A stretch of DNA of 64,000 nucleotides from Rhizobium leguminosarum. GTDB taxonomy: Bacteria > Pseudomonadota > Alphaproteobacteria > Rhizobiales > Rhizobiaceae. The notes under the pieces are model-generated. The model did no database searches. It was not told the DNA's origin and saw only the letters and a program-made list of their open reading frames with translations. The stretch's first letter is position 1. Each line of letters starts with the position of its first letter. The position numbers were made by a program, and so were the translations under genes. Shown one piece after another: positions 61,959 to 64,000 of the stretch. The stretch covers positions 682,001 through 746,000 of the forward strand of contig NZ_CP025013.1 in NCBI RefSeq assembly GCF_002953715.1, written 5' to 3'.

Positions 61959-62552
61959 ATGAGCGGATTGGCCATCGATAATGTGAAACTGACGAACTAC
62001 CATCTCATCGTCGAGGAAGTGTTCGACGAAAGCGTCTTCGGCATGGTCGCGCCCAGCTTCAAGATCAAGGGCGTCAAGGGGGTTGGGACCAGCCATCTTC
62101 AGGTGATGCGCAGCGTCTATACGCTTGCCATCGGCGAAGACGTCTATTTCAAGGGCCGCAAGCTACAGGGTTCGCCCGGAGCGCGGGAATTGCTTTCGGA
62201 ATTCTTCGAATCGGGAACGCAGCTGACGACCCGCCCGAATGGCCGTACGACGGTCATGCACCGCTATCTCGGCAAGAAGAACATCTTCACGGCCAAGGCG
62301 CTGGAGCATTACAAAGCGTCCGTCACGCTGAATTTCCTTCCCATCTATGGCGAGGATCCGGCGCCGACCCGTTTGCTGTACGGCAATCCCGCGGTCACCT
62401 TCATCCAGAAGACCGGAGAGCGGCCGATGGCTGCCGCCTATTTCAACGGCAACAACAACCGGCTGGAACTCCTGCATTATTTCGATCGCCGTACCCTCGT
62501 CGACGGCTTTTTGAAACGCTTCTCGGAAGCGTCCGCCGCTGCCGTAGGCTGA
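61959..62552 (+). CDS. Unrecognised protein encoded between hcp and vgrG
   Basis: A 197-residue soluble protein without signal peptide or transmembrane segment. AAGGAAG precedes the start. Readable segments are NYHLIVEEVFDESVFGMVAP, KIKGVKGVGTSHLQVMRSVY, FTAKALEHYKASVTLNFLPI and YFNGNNNRLELLHYFDRRTL. I see no catalytic motif and cannot assign it to Hcp, DUF1795, DUF2169, DUF4123 or PAAR families. It lies 79 bases after hcp and 14 before vgrG, so it is probably made with the spike. Possible roles are effector adaptor, spike accessory or small effector; none is shown. Confidence 0.7.
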   Translation: MSGLAIDNVKLTNYHLIVEEVFDESVFGMVAPSFKIKGVKGVGTSHLQVMRSVYTLAIGEDVYFKGRKLQGSPGARELLSEFFESGTQLTTRPNGRTTVMHRYLGKKNIFTAKALEHYKASVTLNFLPIYGEDPAPTRLLYGNPAVTFIQKTGERPMAAAYFNGNNNRLELLHYFDRRTLVDGFLKRFSEASAAAVG

Positions 62553-62566
62553 GAGGTCCTCATCGA

Positions 62567-64000
62567 TGAACGATATGTCGTCCGCCGCGGATTTCATCCA
62601 GGCGAGCCGAATTCTCAGAATCGTCTCGCCGCTGGGCGAAGACCAGCTTCTGCCGGAGCGGGTGACGATCGAGGAAGGTATTTCCTCGCTCTTTGAAATC
62701 AGGCTGTCGGCCCGCGCCAAGAAACCATCCGTCAAGCCGGAGGAGCTGATCGGCCGGCTGATGGATGTCTCCGTCGAGGTGCAGCAGGGCGAGGATGGCG
62801 GCGGCGTGCGTCGGCCGTTCAACGGCCTGGTGACCGAACTCAACGAAGGACCGCCCATCACCCGCGGCCTGCGGTCTTATTCCATGGTGCTCAGGCCGCA
62901 GATGTGGCTGCTGTCGCGCCGTTCCGACTGCCGCATCTGGATGGACAAGACCGCGGTCGATATCGTCGAGACGCTGTTTTCCGAGCACGGTATTCCCGCG
63001 CCCGATACCTCGGGCGTGATCACGCCGCCGCCACCGCTGCATTATTCGGTGCAGTGGAACGAAACGGACCTTGCCTATCTCACCCGCCGCTTCGAGGAGG
63101 ACGGCCTGTTTTACTGGTTCTCCCATGAGGATGGCAAACACAAGCTGCATGTGGCCGACGGCGCAAGATCCTGGCTCGGCCCGTCGCCCTCGGCGCAGGG
63201 AGAAGGGCGGGTCCGCCTGGCGCAGGGCTCGTCCGACCGCAACCATATCAACGAGTGGAGCCGGCGCTATTCCTATGTGCCGGGCCAGCGCGCCGGCGCC
63301 GACTGGAACTTCGAGACGCCGCGCATGGTGCCGGGCACAATGACCCCGTCGCTGGTGCAGATGCCGGAAGCGACGAAGCGCGAGCTTTACGAATATCCGG
63401 CGCGCATTTCTTCCGTGGCCGAGGCGGAGCGGGCGGAAAAATTGAGGATGCAGGCCTCCGAAGCCGATCACGACCGGGTCTTCGGCGGCTCCACATCCCG
63501 CATCCTTGAGGCGGGACGCCGCTTCACCCCCTATGAAGTCGCCCATCCAGATCACGCCTATGAGGAACATGTGGTGGTCAAGGCGGTGCATACCGTCGTC
63601 GATCGATCCTATGAGACGAATAGCAACGAACCGGAATACACGAACACATTCGAGGCGGTGCCGTCGCGGGTGCCGATGACGCCGCATCGCGAGACGAAGC
63701 GGCCGCGGATCGAGGGCACCCAGGTGGCGATCGTCGCCGGCCCTTCCGGCGAGGAAATCCATCCCGACCAGTACGGTCGCATCAAGCTGTGGTTCCCCTG
63801 GGACCGGAAGGCCAAGAAGGACGGTTCCGACACCTGCTGGGTGCGCGTCAGCCAGGTCTGGGGAGGCGGGACCTGGGGCGCCCAGGTCATCCCGCGTATC
63901 GGCATGGAGGTGATGGTCGCCTTCGTCGACGGCGACCCCGACCGGCCGCTGGTGACAGGCGTGGTGCCCAATCCCACCAATGCTGTTCCCTACGACCTGC
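62567..64000 (+). CDS. vgrG: T6SS spike protein VgrG (TssI), C-terminus beyond window edge
   Basis: The first 478 codons of VgrG are present and the frame is open at the window end. The gp27-like hub domain includes LTELNEGPPITRGLRSY-like and YSVQWNETDLAYLTRRFEED segments. The gp5-like OB domain begins near residue 395 (EEIHPDQYGRIKLWFPWDRK, then SQVWGGGTWGAQVIPRIGME). The start at 62567 has GAGAGG 9 bases upstream. Whether it carries a C-terminal effector extension cannot be seen here. Confidence 0.95.

Noticed and set aside
62560..63762. 400-codon minus-strand ORF within vgrG
   Set aside because: The plus strand encodes VgrG hub and OB domains without a break; the reverse frame has no motif.
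1..64000. CRISPR arrays, tRNA or rRNA genes, complete insertion sequences
   Set aside because: No regularly spaced repeats, no cloverleaf-like sequence ending in CCA, and no transposase motif were recognised.

Overview
The window reads as accessory DNA from a Rhizobium/Agrobacterium-type alphaproteobacterium. The base composition is GC-rich, it carries Ti-family conjugation genes (traA, traC, traD, traG) around a recognisable oriT core, and its type VI secretion (T6SS) genes follow the order of the rhizobial/agrobacterial imp locus. A large plasmid or chromid is the most likely source. No rep or partition genes are in view, so this is inference.

Layout. (1) 1-9.5 kb is a patchwork: a cut-off ABC solute-binding protein with its LysR regulator, a sensor-kinase fragment next to a Fic/HTH toxin-antitoxin-like pair (mobile mystery proteins A and B), two small conserved genes, a spare rpsU, several gene remnants and an MFS exporter. 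(2) 9.9-25.1 kb is a conjugation/leading-region block: ArdC antirestriction, DUF1173, a RES/Xre toxin-antitoxin pair, WGR, DUF736 and other small genes with structured leaders, a Phd/PemK-like pair, a PhnA-like protein, and traG-traD-traC // oriT // traA. No mating-pair (trb/virB) genes are visible. (3) 25.3-37.5 kb is a metabolic or signalling island bounded by two paralogous winged-helix regulators with degenerate receiver domains. Inside are an alpha-oxoamine synthase, a polyamine-type ABC importer, a GntR regulator, a class III aminotransferase, a ThDP enzyme of the acetolactate-synthase family and an SDR. A palindrome of the form TTTTGTT-NN-AACAAAA recurs near gntR and the aminotransferase, with a weaker copy before the first regulator. 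(4) 37.6-39.7 kb holds a DUF4142 remnant, a DUF488 protein and a Wza/ExoF-like export lipoprotein. (5) 39.7-64 kb is a T6SS: a 14-gene minus-strand imp operon (tssA to ppkA) divergent from clpV, hcp, an unrecognised gene and a cut-off vgrG.

How the parts work together. TraA with TraC/D would nick oriT and TraG would couple the DNA to a transfer channel encoded elsewhere. ArdC and the toxin-antitoxin pairs fit establishment and maintenance of a mobile replicon. In the T6SS, TssBC form the sheath and ClpV recycles it. TssE/F/G/K form the baseplate and TssL/M the membrane complex. PpkA, PppA and Fha form the phosphorylation switch, and Hcp/VgrG are the expelled tube and spike. The 25.3-37.5 kb island is the best candidate for an undescribed system: one regulatory motif links an importer and a set of C-C/C-N bond-forming enzymes whose product I cannot name.
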